7,730 bases of DNA from JAICLL01 sp035252155. Lineage in GTDB: Bacteria > Planctomycetota > Planctomycetia > Pirellulales > JAICIG01. A program made the position numbers and the translations under genes. Shown piece by piece: positions 1 through 5,834 of this stretch. The stretch is taken from contig DATFDL010000662.1 of assembly GCA_035252155.1 (NCBI GenBank), positions 1-7,730 on the forward strand. The letters are read 5' to 3'. Below the pieces are notes generated by a model. It did not search any database. It had not been told where the DNA came from and saw only the letters and a program-made list of their open reading frames with translations. Numbering within the stretch: the stretch's first letter is position 1; every line of letters begins with the position of its first letter.

Positions 1-1
1 C

Positions 2-253
2 AGCCATTATGGCTTCGCGGCGGGCTTTGTCGTCACCCGCGATGGGTTTGGACAGGCGATTGTGACCACCGGGCATGTGGCCGTCGGCTCGCTGATCCTG
101 GCGACGGCCGTGGTGCTCGCGTTGCGGTCTTGGAGAATGGCGGCGGAACGGCCGGTCGCTGAATCAGCCGGGGCATCGCCAAGGCTCTGCCCCAGCCACC
201 CGCGGCAAGGGAATTCCACATTCAATCAATTGGCGCATGAGGCGATGGCATGA
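2..253 (+). CDS. ctaA: COX15/CtaA-type haem A synthase, C-terminal fragment
   Basis: The frame is open from the left edge and ends at TGA 251-253, giving 83 residues of a protein that begins outside the window. The family is an integral membrane enzyme that oxidises haem O to haem A for the oxidase. The visible part holds a loop and a last membrane helix (about residues 21-42) starting TTGHVAVGSLILATAV. Its His fits a conserved haem-ligand position in this family, and the helix ends in Leu-Arg as usual. The tail after the helix is odd: bases 168-200 are an exact copy of a 33-base dispersed repeat and encode residues 56-67 (AGASPRLCPSHP). The stop overlaps the ctaB start as ATGA, so the two are probably co-translated. 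Identification rests on one helix plus the ctaB neighbour, so another multi-helix membrane protein is possible. Confidence 0.72.
   Translation, partial: SHYGFAAGFVVTRDGFGQAIVTTGHVAVGSLILATAVVLALRSWRMAAERPVAESAGASPRLCPSHPRQGNSTFNQLAHEAMA
168..200 (+). repeat. 33-base REP-like repeat, copy 1 (inside ctaA)
   Basis: It starts ccggggcatcgcc and ends gccccagccacc, identical base for base to the copy at 3063-3095 and to the reverse complement of 2876-2908. The unit is itself a hairpin: GGGGCA pairs with TGCCCC, and inside that GCC pairs with GGC across 'aa', with a symmetric tc/tc internal loop. This copy lies in the coding tail of the haem A synthase gene and stays in frame. Confidence 0.9.
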
Positions 254-1152
254 GTATCAGCACCGCCTCGTATGTCGCCGTCCGCGCCGCGCCTTGGCAG
301 CGCGCGCTGGACTACATCGAATTGACCAAGCCAAAGATCGTGCTCATGGAACTGGTCACCGTGGCCGTGGCCGGCGTGGTGGCCAGCGGCGGAGCGCCCG
401 AGGTCTGGCTAGTATTGCACGCGCTGATCGGCACGGTGCTAGTCGGCGCCGGCGCCAGCGCCTGGAACCAACTGCTGGAGCGGCACAGCGATGCCCTGAT
501 GCCCCGCACGGCCGATCGGCCGTTGCCCGCCGGGCGGCTTGGCCCGCGCGAAGTGGTGCTGCTCGGATCGCTTTCGAGTTTGAGCGGCGTGATTTATCTG
601 GGCCTGCTGACCAACGCGCTCACGGCGGCGCTGGGCGCGACCACCTGGGCGCTGTATGTGGGCGTCTACACGCCGCTCAAGGCTCGTTCGCCGGCCAATA
701 CCGTGGTGGGCGCCGTCGCCGGCGCGTTGCCCATCTTGATGGGCTGGACCGCCGTGGGCGGACGCCTGGGCCTGAACGCCGCCACGCTGTTCCTGATCGT
801 TTTTCTCTGGCAGTTTCCGCACTTCATGGCGATCGCCTGGATCTACCGCCGGCAGTATGCCGCCGCGGGCTTGAAGATGCTCAGCGTGGTCGATCCTTCG
901 GGCGTGCGGTCCGGCGCTCAGGCCGTCTGGGGCGCGCTGGCGCTGGTGCCGGTGAGCCTGCTGCCCGCCTTGATCAGCTTTGCCGGCCCGGCGTACTTTC
1001 TCTGGGCCTTAATGCTCGGCGTCGGGCAGCTCTCCTGCGCCGTGTTGTTTTGGTTGAACATGAACGATCGCTCGGCCCGCGTCTTGTTGCGCGCCTCGCT
1101 GATCTATCTCCCCGGACTATTGACTTGGCTCATGATCGCACCGCTTCGTTGA
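250..1152 (+). CDS. ctaB: Protoheme IX farnesyltransferase (haem O synthase)
   Basis: This 300-residue UbiA-family membrane enzyme joins farnesyl diphosphate to haem B to make haem O, the precursor of haem A. The first prenyl-binding motif is at residues 73-92: N73, E77, D81, then MPRT and R90-P91. The second polar motif, YTPLKARSPAN, is at 140-150 and is followed by VVG. The family segment FLWQFPHF is at 185-192, followed by the RRQYAAAGLKML loop. Hydrophobic stretches fit the eight or nine helices of the family, and the length is normal. The ATG at 250 overlaps the upstream stop and has a GAGG ribosome site at 239-242. It follows the haem A synthase and precedes oxidase subunits III and IV, the expected context for haem A supply. 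Confidence 0.95.
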   Translation: MSISTASYVAVRAAPWQRALDYIELTKPKIVLMELVTVAVAGVVASGGAPEVWLVLHALIGTVLVGAGASAWNQLLERHSDALMPRTADRPLPAGRLGPREVVLLGSLSSLSGVIYLGLLTNALTAALGATTWALYVGVYTPLKARSPANTVVGAVAGALPILMGWTAVGGRLGLNAATLFLIVFLWQFPHFMAIAWIYRRQYAAAGLKMLSVVDPSGVRSGAQAVWGALALVPVSLLPALISFAGPAYFLWALMLGVGQLSCAVLFWLNMNDRSARVLLRASLIYLPGLLTWLMIAPLR

Positions 1153-1235
1153 TTTTGGATTTTAGATTTTGGATTTTCGATTTGGCCCATCGCCGGTCGC
1201 GTCAATCCAAAATCGAAAATCTAAAATCCAAAATC
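1151..1235. repeat. AT-rich inverted repeat between ctaB and subunit III
   Basis: Perfect 20-base arms, gattttggattttagatttt at 1151-1170 and its reverse complement at 1216-1235, enclose a 45-base middle. Beyond the arms both sides continue with shuffled pieces of the same words (ggattttcgattt left, aatccaaaatcg right). It is strikingly AT-rich next to GC-rich genes. It begins inside the ctaB stop codon and fills most of the 119-base gap before subunit III. It could fold in RNA as a long weak hairpin. There is no T-tract after it, so I do not call it a terminator. It looks like a mobile intergenic repeat. Confidence 0.85.
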
Positions 1236-1271
1236 GCAATCATCCTGACCCTTGACCCCGACTCCTGCTTC

Positions 1272-2357
1272 ATGGCTTCCATCGCCCACGGTCACGAACA
1301 TTCGGCACACGGGCACGCCCACGCCCATCCGCCCAAGCTGCAATACCATCCGGGCTTGCCAATTCCCAACGGTAAGCTCTTCATGTGGTTGTTTCTCTCG
1401 ACGGAGATCATGTTCTTCGCCGCGCTGATCGGCGTCTACATCGTGATTCGTTTCGGTGCGGCGGTCTGGCCGGCCACGCACGAAGTCCACTTGAGCGAAC
1501 CGATCGGGGCCTTTAATACGTTCGTGCTTATCTGCTCCAGCGTCAGCGTGGTGCTGGCGCTCGAAGCCGCCAAGGTGAACAACGCCGGGGGCGCCAGGTT
1601 TTGGGTCGCCATCACCCTTGCGCTGGGCTGCGTGTTTCTGGGGGTCAAGGGCTATGAGTACCGCGCCAAGTTCGCGCATGGCATTTATCCCTGGAGCCCG
1701 CTCAGCCTGGTACACGAGCAGCCCGATGTCTATTACGGGTCTGCAGTGCGGGCACGGGCCACCGAGCTGATCACCCAGATCAAGGCCGAGGCGGGCATCG
1801 CGACGCCAGCCGACGCGACGCAAGCGGGCGCCACGTCGCCCCAAGGCGCGCCGGCCGCCGCCACGGACGCCGAAAACGCCGCGACCAGCTCGGCAGAAAC
1901 CGAAACCGGCGGCGAAGCCGCCACAGCCGCCGCCACCACCACGCCCCCGCTCGGCGAGGCGGAAGTCGCCGAACGGCTCGAGCAGATTCAAATGCTCGAA
2001 GACTTGCAAAAGCGTTCGGCCAGCACCGACCCCGCGGAACTGGCCGCGCTGGCGGCCAAGATCATGCCGATGCCCGTCTCCGAAGAGCAGGGCCACGCCG
2101 GCGGCGGCCTGAACGAAGAGTATTCCTGGCTCAAGATGCCGGTGGTCATTCCCGGCGGCAACATGTGGGCCAGCACGTACTTTTTGCTCACCGGCTTTCA
2201 CGCCTTGCACGTGTTCGTGGGGCTGATCGTGTTCGCCATCATGCTCACCATGGTGCTCGACGCGCCGCGGGCGGGTGTGATCGAAAACGTCGGCCTCTAC
2301 TGGCACTTTGTCGATCTGGTCTGGATCTTTCTGTTTCCCTTGCTCTACCTGTTCTAA
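1272..2357 (+). CDS. ctaE: Cytochrome c oxidase subunit III with long internal insertion
   Basis: This 361-residue membrane subunit (also called CoxC) belongs to the haem-copper oxidase. It packs against subunit I and supports its stability and proton uptake. Five helices fit the short bacterial form: about 37-60, 81-100, 109-127, 298-324 and 340-360. Family signatures are FLSTEIMFF, GYEY with a conserved Glu at 129, TGFHALHVFVGL at 307-318, and the C-terminal YWHFVDLVWIFLFPLLYL. Between helices 3 and 4, residues about 141-295 are an extra loop. It is Ala/Thr/Glu-rich at 171-235, then predicted helical. Bacterial subunits of this type are usually near 200 residues, so the loop accounts for the extra length. 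The N-terminus is His-rich (eight His in residues 6-19). ATG 1272 is chosen because the family similarity starts shortly after it; the open frame continues upstream only by chance. No clear ribosome site is seen. Confidence 0.93.
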   Translation: MASIAHGHEHSAHGHAHAHPPKLQYHPGLPIPNGKLFMWLFLSTEIMFFAALIGVYIVIRFGAAVWPATHEVHLSEPIGAFNTFVLICSSVSVVLALEAAKVNNAGGARFWVAITLALGCVFLGVKGYEYRAKFAHGIYPWSPLSLVHEQPDVYYGSAVRARATELITQIKAEAGIATPADATQAGATSPQGAPAAATDAENAATSSAETETGGEAATAAATTTPPLGEAEVAERLEQIQMLEDLQKRSASTDPAELAALAAKIMPMPVSEEQGHAGGGLNEEYSWLKMPVVIPGGNMWASTYFLLTGFHALHVFVGLIVFAIMLTMVLDAPRAGVIENVGLYWHFVDLVWIFLFPLLYLF

Positions 2358-2372
2358 CGACGCGAAAAACGC

Positions 2373-2843
2373 ATGTCGCACGCCACGCACGCTCACGACG
2401 ACCACGCACACGCGCACGCCGACCACGGCGGCATCGCCAAATACATCTATGTATTTTTGGCGCTCTGCTTCCTGACGACGATGTCGTTTTTCACCTATTC
2501 GCGCTACTGGCCCTGGCACGACACGCCGGCGGTCGGGCGGATGTTCATGACCGCCGTCTCTTGCACCAAGGCGATGCTGGTCATTCTGTTTTTCATGCAC
2601 GTGAAGTACGAAGCCAACTGGAAATACGTGCTCACGATTCCGGCCTCGATTATGTCGGTGTTTTTGTGTCTGGCGTTGGTGCCCGACATCGGCGCGCGGA
2701 TGAACGGGCTATTTGGCTATCAGGGCAAGTACTCGCCCGAGCGTTGGGAGCACGTGGCCGACGAGGCCGATGTTCAGGCGATGTTGACGGCTTCGGAGCA
2801 TTCGGCCGAACACGGTGAGCATGAGGCCGCGGGATCGGAATAA
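2373..2843 (+). CDS. ctaF: Cytochrome c oxidase subunit IV (prokaryotic COX4 family)
   Basis: This 156-residue membrane protein (also called CoxD) is the small accessory subunit of bacterial oxidases. Three helices are visible at about 23-42, 57-76 and 86-106. The family hallmark KAMLVILFFMHVKYE is at residues 66-80. The N-terminal 20 residues are His/Asp/Ala-rich (eight His), and the C-terminal tail (121-156) is acidic with further His residues. It lies 15 bases after subunit III, so the two are almost certainly one transcript. No strong ribosome site precedes ATG 2373. The tails make the protein somewhat longer than the usual 100-110 residues of the family. Confidence 0.88.
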   Translation: MSHATHAHDDHAHAHADHGGIAKYIYVFLALCFLTTMSFFTYSRYWPWHDTPAVGRMFMTAVSCTKAMLVILFFMHVKYEANWKYVLTIPASIMSVFLCLALVPDIGARMNGLFGYQGKYSPERWEHVADEADVQAMLTASEHSAEHGEHEAAGSE

Positions 2844-2875
2844 GATCGCTTGTCGGCGGTACGTGCGGAAAATTC

Positions 2876-2908
2876 GGTGGCTGGGGCAGAGCCTTGGCGA
2901 TGCCCCGG
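2876..2908 (-). repeat. 33-base REP-like repeat, copy 2 (inverted)
   Basis: This is an exact reverse complement of copies 1 and 3, beginning ggtggctggggcagagcc. It lies 32 bases after the subunit IV stop. With copy 3 it forms the inverted ends of a 220-base composite (2876-3095). Confidence 0.9.
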
Positions 2909-2945
2909 CAAGACAATTGAATTGTGTCGTTTCGGCAAGCGTGAC

Positions 2946-3007
2946 CGTAGGACGACCTTCCTAGGTCGTCCATACCCGAAGGGACGACCTAGGAAGGTCG
3001 TCCTACG
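2946..3007. repeat. Nested palindrome with self-complementary arms
   Basis: The 26-base arms 2946-2971 and 2982-3007 are perfect reverse complements around a 10-base loop (atacccgaag). Each arm is also a hairpin: GGACGACCT and AGGTCGTCC are separated by tcct on the left and agga on the right. The element can therefore fold as one long stem or as two short ones. It is intergenic, has no T-tract, and looks like a dispersed repeat of REP or MITE type. Confidence 0.9.
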
Positions 3008-3062
3008 CATGGCCCGGCGAACGTCGCTCACGCAAACAGTGCGATGCCGTCGCGTTAGTCCA

Positions 3063-3095
3063 CCGGGGCATCGCCAAGGCTCTGCCCCAGCCACC
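3063..3095 (+). repeat. 33-base REP-like repeat, copy 3
   Basis: Identical to copy 1 over all 33 bases and inverted relative to copy 2. It ends 27 bases before the ATG of the ABC ATPase, so its hairpin would lie in the leader of that gene if transcription runs through from subunit IV. Confidence 0.9.
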
Positions 3096-3122
3096 GTTGA
3101 TTGATACGCTCTCGCTTTGTCG

Positions 3123-4061
3123 ATGATATCCACCACCACCGCTCTGGAAACTTCGCGGCTGGTGCATCGCTATGGCGAGCGAACGGCGCTGGCCGGCCTC
3201 GACCTGCAAGTGTTTGCCGGCGAGATCTTCGCCCTGCTCGGACCCAACGGCGGCGGCAAGACCACGCTGTTCCGGCTTCTCTCGACGTTGATTCCCATTC
3301 AGTCGGGCAGTGCTCGCGTGCTGGGCTACGACGTGGCCCGGCAAACAGCCGACGTGCGGCGGCGAATCGGCGTGGTGTTTCAAGCCCCCAGCCTCGATAA
3401 GAAGCTCACCGTCGCCGAAAACCTGCACCATCAAGGCCATCTCTACGGCATGTCCGGCGGCGCGCTGCGCCGCCGCTCCGACGAGATGCTCGCACGGCTA
3501 GGCCTGGCCGACCGCCGTCGCGATGTGGTTGAAACGCTTTCCGGCGGGCTGCGACGGCGTGTCGAGTTGGCCAAGGGTTTGCTACACCATCCGCGGCTGT
3601 TGCTCTTGGACGAGCCAAGCACCGGTCTCGACCCCGGCGCCCGCAGCGACCTCTGGGACTACTTGCAACAAATCCGCAGAGACGGTGGCGTGACGGTCGT
3701 CTTGACCACGCACTTGCTCGAAGAAGCCGAGAAGGCCGATCGTCTGGCGATTCTCAACGCCGGCTCACTGGTGGCGCTCGACACGCCCGACCACTTGCGC
3801 GCCAGCATCGGTGGCGACACTCTCACGATCGAAAGCGAGCAGCCGGATGAATTGGCGGCCGCCATCGGCGCGCGCTTCGGCGTGGCGGCCACGGTGGTCG
3901 ATGGCAGCGTGCGGCTAGAGCAGCCCAACGGGCATCAATGGGTGGCCCGGCTCGTCGAGGCCTTCCCCGGCCGCGTGCAATCAATCAAGCTCGGCAAACC
4001 CACCTTGGAAGACGTTTTTATCGCCCGCACCGGCCACAAATTCTGGACCGACCGCCCGTAG
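3123..4061 (+). CDS. ABC-2 type transporter, ATP-binding protein
   Basis: This 312-residue ATPase is of the DrrA/CcmA/NosF kind, which powers a separate membrane partner. The motifs are complete: Walker A GPNGGGKTT at 40-48 (the usual Ala is Gly here, still allowed), Q-loop Q87, signature LSGGLRRR at 139-146, Walker B LLLLDEP at 159-165, D-loop TGLDP at 167-171, and switch His H197. The C-terminal PTLEDVFIARTG at 293-304 is typical of ABC-2 drug or export ATPases. I prefer ATG 3123 to the in-frame TTG two codons earlier. The partner permease is downstream at 4959, separated by an opposite-strand gene. The substrate cannot be read from sequence. The setting inside an oxidase assembly cluster recalls NosF/NosY, which serve a copper enzyme, but that is only analogy. 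Confidence 0.93.
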   Translation: MISTTTALETSRLVHRYGERTALAGLDLQVFAGEIFALLGPNGGGKTTLFRLLSTLIPIQSGSARVLGYDVARQTADVRRRIGVVFQAPSLDKKLTVAENLHHQGHLYGMSGGALRRRSDEMLARLGLADRRRDVVETLSGGLRRRVELAKGLLHHPRLLLLDEPSTGLDPGARSDLWDYLQQIRRDGGVTVVLTTHLLEEAEKADRLAILNAGSLVALDTPDHLRASIGGDTLTIESEQPDELAAAIGARFGVAATVVDGSVRLEQPNGHQWVARLVEAFPGRVQSIKLGKPTLEDVFIARTGHKFWTDRP

Positions 4062-4082
4062 GTGAGGCTTTCGCGCCTGACG

Positions 4083-4811
4083 CTAGTCCAGAACGCTACG
4101 CCAGCGTTGCGGCACGCTGCGGTACGCCGCCTGATAAGTCTCTTCCAGCGGAACGGTGATGTAGGTTCCGGAAATGAGAAACAGCGGCATGGCCTGCAAA
4201 GCGTCTCCCACGGCCAGCGGCTGCACATAAGCCCGTAGGACGTCGCCGGCAGCGTAGGCCGCCAACGTCAGTGGCTTGCCAGTGGGTGATTTGTACGACT
4301 CGTCGCCTAGCTCCGTCCAGATTGCGCCATGGGCTCCTTGCGGATCGCGCGAGCTGGGCGGAAAAAGGTCGATGACCAACAGATGCCGTCCATCCAGGAT
4401 CAAACTGGCCGCCTTGTCGACGAACCGCCGCCACTCGCGCCGCCTGGCTTTGTTTCCGGGCGACACAACCTCGATCACCGCCACGACCCGATCGTCGCTC
4501 GAATGCCGCACGACCAGCCGCCTGGCGCGCGACGTGTAATGGGTCGCCTCCAGCGACGCGGTGATCTCAACCTGTGGCGGAGCGACATCGACCGCGATGA
4601 CGCCTTGCGATTCCGGCTCCGACTCCGCGCCGCGATCGGTTTGAAGCGTCAAGACCTCGGTCGTAAGCTCGCCGGCCGCTTGTTCGACTTGCGCGTAATA
4701 ACCTCCAGGCAGCAGTCCGTCGTTGAGCTGGATCTTGATCAGCGGAATCCATGTACAATGGAAGTCGTGAAATGTGCCCGCGCTCACGAGGGTCCAATTA
4801 TGAACCGGCAT
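4083..4811 (-). CDS. DUF4058 family protein
   Basis: This 242-residue protein of unknown function lies opposite to all other genes. It shows the family start MPVHNWTLVSAGTFHDFH with LNDGLLPGGYYA near 30-40, the core VVAVIEVVSPGNKARRREW at 109-127, and the ending PLEETYQAAYRSVPQRW. The core resembles the hydrophobic-Glu-x-x-Ser-Pro-x-Asn-Lys pattern of Uma2-like PD-(D/E)XK proteins (E114, K121), but catalytic activity is not shown. The frame is open 26 codons further upstream. I choose ATG 4809-4811 because the family starts there and AAGGAG (4820-4825 on the complement) sits 8 bases before it. It ends 21 bases from the ATPase stop, so the two genes converge. It separates the ATPase from its permease. 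Confidence 0.88.
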   Translation of the reverse strand: MPVHNWTLVSAGTFHDFHCTWIPLIKIQLNDGLLPGGYYAQVEQAAGELTTEVLTLQTDRGAESEPESQGVIAVDVAPPQVEITASLEATHYTSRARRLVVRHSSDDRVVAVIEVVSPGNKARRREWRRFVDKAASLILDGRHLLVIDLFPPSSRDPQGAHGAIWTELGDESYKSPTGKPLTLAAYAAGDVLRAYVQPLAVGDALQAMPLFLISGTYITVPLEETYQAAYRSVPQRWRSVLD

Positions 4812-4819
4812 GGAACGAG

Positions 4820-4825
4820 CTCCTT
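4820..4825 (-). promoter_or_regulatory. Strong ribosome binding site of the DUF4058 gene
   Basis: AAGGAG on the complement strand lies 8 bases before ATG 4811. It decides the start against the longer open frame that reaches 4889. Most neighbouring genes lack such a clear site. Confidence 0.75.
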
Positions 4826-4880
4826 GGCACGGCGATAACGCATTGGCATTTCGGCACAACACCCCCAGCCTACCAGCTAA

Positions 4881-4900
4881 CCGCGACAAGTCCTATAATG
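4881..4900 (+). promoter_or_regulatory. Candidate promoter before the ABC permease
   Basis: ccgcgacaagtcctataatg contains a perfect TATAAT at 4894-4899, 59 bases before the proposed permease start. No good -35 box is seen 16-18 bases upstream. The same 20 bases with one change occur at 7147-7166, which argues for a conserved signal rather than chance. The downstream dyad at 4919-4939 would lie just after the predicted transcription start, a usual place for a repressor site. Confidence 0.5.
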
Positions 4901-4918
4901 AGGCGTTCAACGACTCCG

Positions 4919-4946
4919 AACTGGTAACCGTTACCAGTTGTTACCA
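4919..4946. promoter_or_regulatory. Operator-like dyad with extra half-site
   Basis: aactggtaac and gttaccagtt form perfect 10-base arms around one central C (4919-4939). A third GTTACCA at 4940-4946 repeats the right half-site exactly 10 bases further, one helical turn. It lies between the TATAAT at 4894 and the permease start at 4959. The pattern fits a binding site for a dimeric repressor or activator. No regulator gene is in the window, and the site has no T-tract, so it is not a terminator. Confidence 0.5.
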
Positions 4947-4958
4947 TAAGCAAGACCA

Positions 4959-5834
4959 TTGAGCGCCACCACCACCGCCCCGCTGACAGAACCGCAGCAA
5001 GCCCCGCCGCAGCCACTTTTTCCACGGCCGTGGCTCGCGACGGGCACGCTGTGCTGGCGCGAGCTGGTGCGGTTCGTCCGGCAGCGAAACCGCGTGTTCG
5101 GCGCCATCGGACAGCCCATTTTGTTTTGGGTGCTGTTTGGCTTCGGGCTAGGACGCTCGTTTCGGCTGCCCGCCACGGGCGGAGAGTCGGTGAACTACCT
5201 GGAATACTTTTTTCCGGGCACGCTGGTGCTCATTCTGCTCTTCACGGCGATCTTCGCCACGATCTCGATCATCGAAGACCGCCGCGAGGGGTTTTTGCAG
5301 TCGGTGCTGGTGGCGCCGCTGCCGCGATGGTCGTTGGTGCTGGGCAAGCTGCTGGGCGGCACGCTGATCGCGCTGGCTCAGGGGCTGCTGTTTTTGGTGC
5401 TCGGCCTGACCATCGGGCTGCGATTTACGCCAGCCAGCCTGGCGACCATCACCGTGTTCAGCTTTTTGGTGGCGTTCGCCCTAACGGCCGTGGGATTTGT
5501 CATCGCCTGGCGGCTCGATTCGACGCAGGGCTTTCACGCCATCATGAGCGTGTTTTTGATGCCGATGTGGCTCTTGTCAGGGGCGTTCTTTCCGGCCGAT
5601 GCCGGCGGCTCGGCCGGCTCGGCCTGGTTGGCCGCCATCATGTGGGCCAACCCGCTCACCTACGGCGTGGCGGGACTGCGCCGGCTGATGTATTGGCAAT
5701 TGCCCGACGCCGCTCTGCCGGCCGATTTACCGTCGCTGACCACCTGCTGGCTTGTGACGCTTGCTTTCGCCGCATTGGCATTCGCGGCGGCCTGGCAAAC
5801 TTCGGGCAAACGAACGACGGGAGATTTGTTATGA
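4959..5834 (+). CDS. ABC-2 type transporter, permease protein
   Basis: This 291-residue membrane protein has six helices at about 48-65, 84-103, 126-150, 160-184, 192-212 and 260-280. The ABC-2 family pattern is clear: SIIEDRREGFLQSVLVAPLP at 103-122, and the P-x-W-x-L-S-G-x-F-F-P stretch (MPMWLLSGAFFP) at 201-212. NPLTYGVAGLRR follows at 231-242. It is the natural partner of the ATPase at 3123-4061. No ATG is available: an in-frame stop lies at 4947-4949, so TTG 4959 is the best start, without a clear ribosome site. The stop overlaps the Sco start as ATGA, tying it to oxidase assembly. Substrate unknown. Confidence 0.9.
   Translation: MSATTTAPLTEPQQAPPQPLFPRPWLATGTLCWRELVRFVRQRNRVFGAIGQPILFWVLFGFGLGRSFRLPATGGESVNYLEYFFPGTLVLILLFTAIFATISIIEDRREGFLQSVLVAPLPRWSLVLGKLLGGTLIALAQGLLFLVLGLTIGLRFTPASLATITVFSFLVAFALTAVGFVIAWRLDSTQGFHAIMSVFLMPMWLLSGAFFPADAGGSAGSAWLAAIMWANPLTYGVAGLRRLMYWQLPDAALPADLPSLTTCWLVTLAFAALAFAAAWQTSGKRTTGDLL

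Larger units (their letters stand above)
2844..3122. other. Gene-free spacer made largely of palindromic repeats
   Basis: I see no credible gene in these 279 bases between subunit IV and the ABC ATPase. The short open frames here are translations of the repeats themselves. The spacer holds two inverted copies of a 33-base repeat (2876-2908 and 3063-3095) flanking a 26-base-arm palindrome (2946-3007). No T-tract follows any stem, and no convincing promoter was found in the 27 bases before the ATPase start. Confidence 0.8.

Noticed and set aside
237..2357. One 706-codon open frame that could be read as a large fusion ending in subunit III
   Set aside because: Its first 345 codons are an Arg/Ala-rich shadow of ctaB in another frame plus the AT-rich repeat; oxidase similarity begins only after ATG 1272.
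1221..2600. 459-codon minus-strand open frame
   Set aside because: It lies opposite the clear subunit III and IV genes, has biased shadow composition rich in Gly, Arg, His and Asp, and shows no recognisable domain.
2850..3104. Small open frames in the spacer on both strands with similar peptides
   Set aside because: They translate the inverted repeats, which explains the similar AGAEPWRCPG peptide on both strands; no ribosome site or domain.
4058..4085. Bidirectional terminator between the converging ATPase and DUF4058 genes
   Set aside because: Only an imperfect pairing of gtgaggc with gcctgac, with no T-tract on either strand.
4812..4889. 26-residue N-terminal extension of the DUF4058 protein
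   Set aside because: The family begins at MPVH, and a strong AAGGAG sits 8 bases before that ATG.
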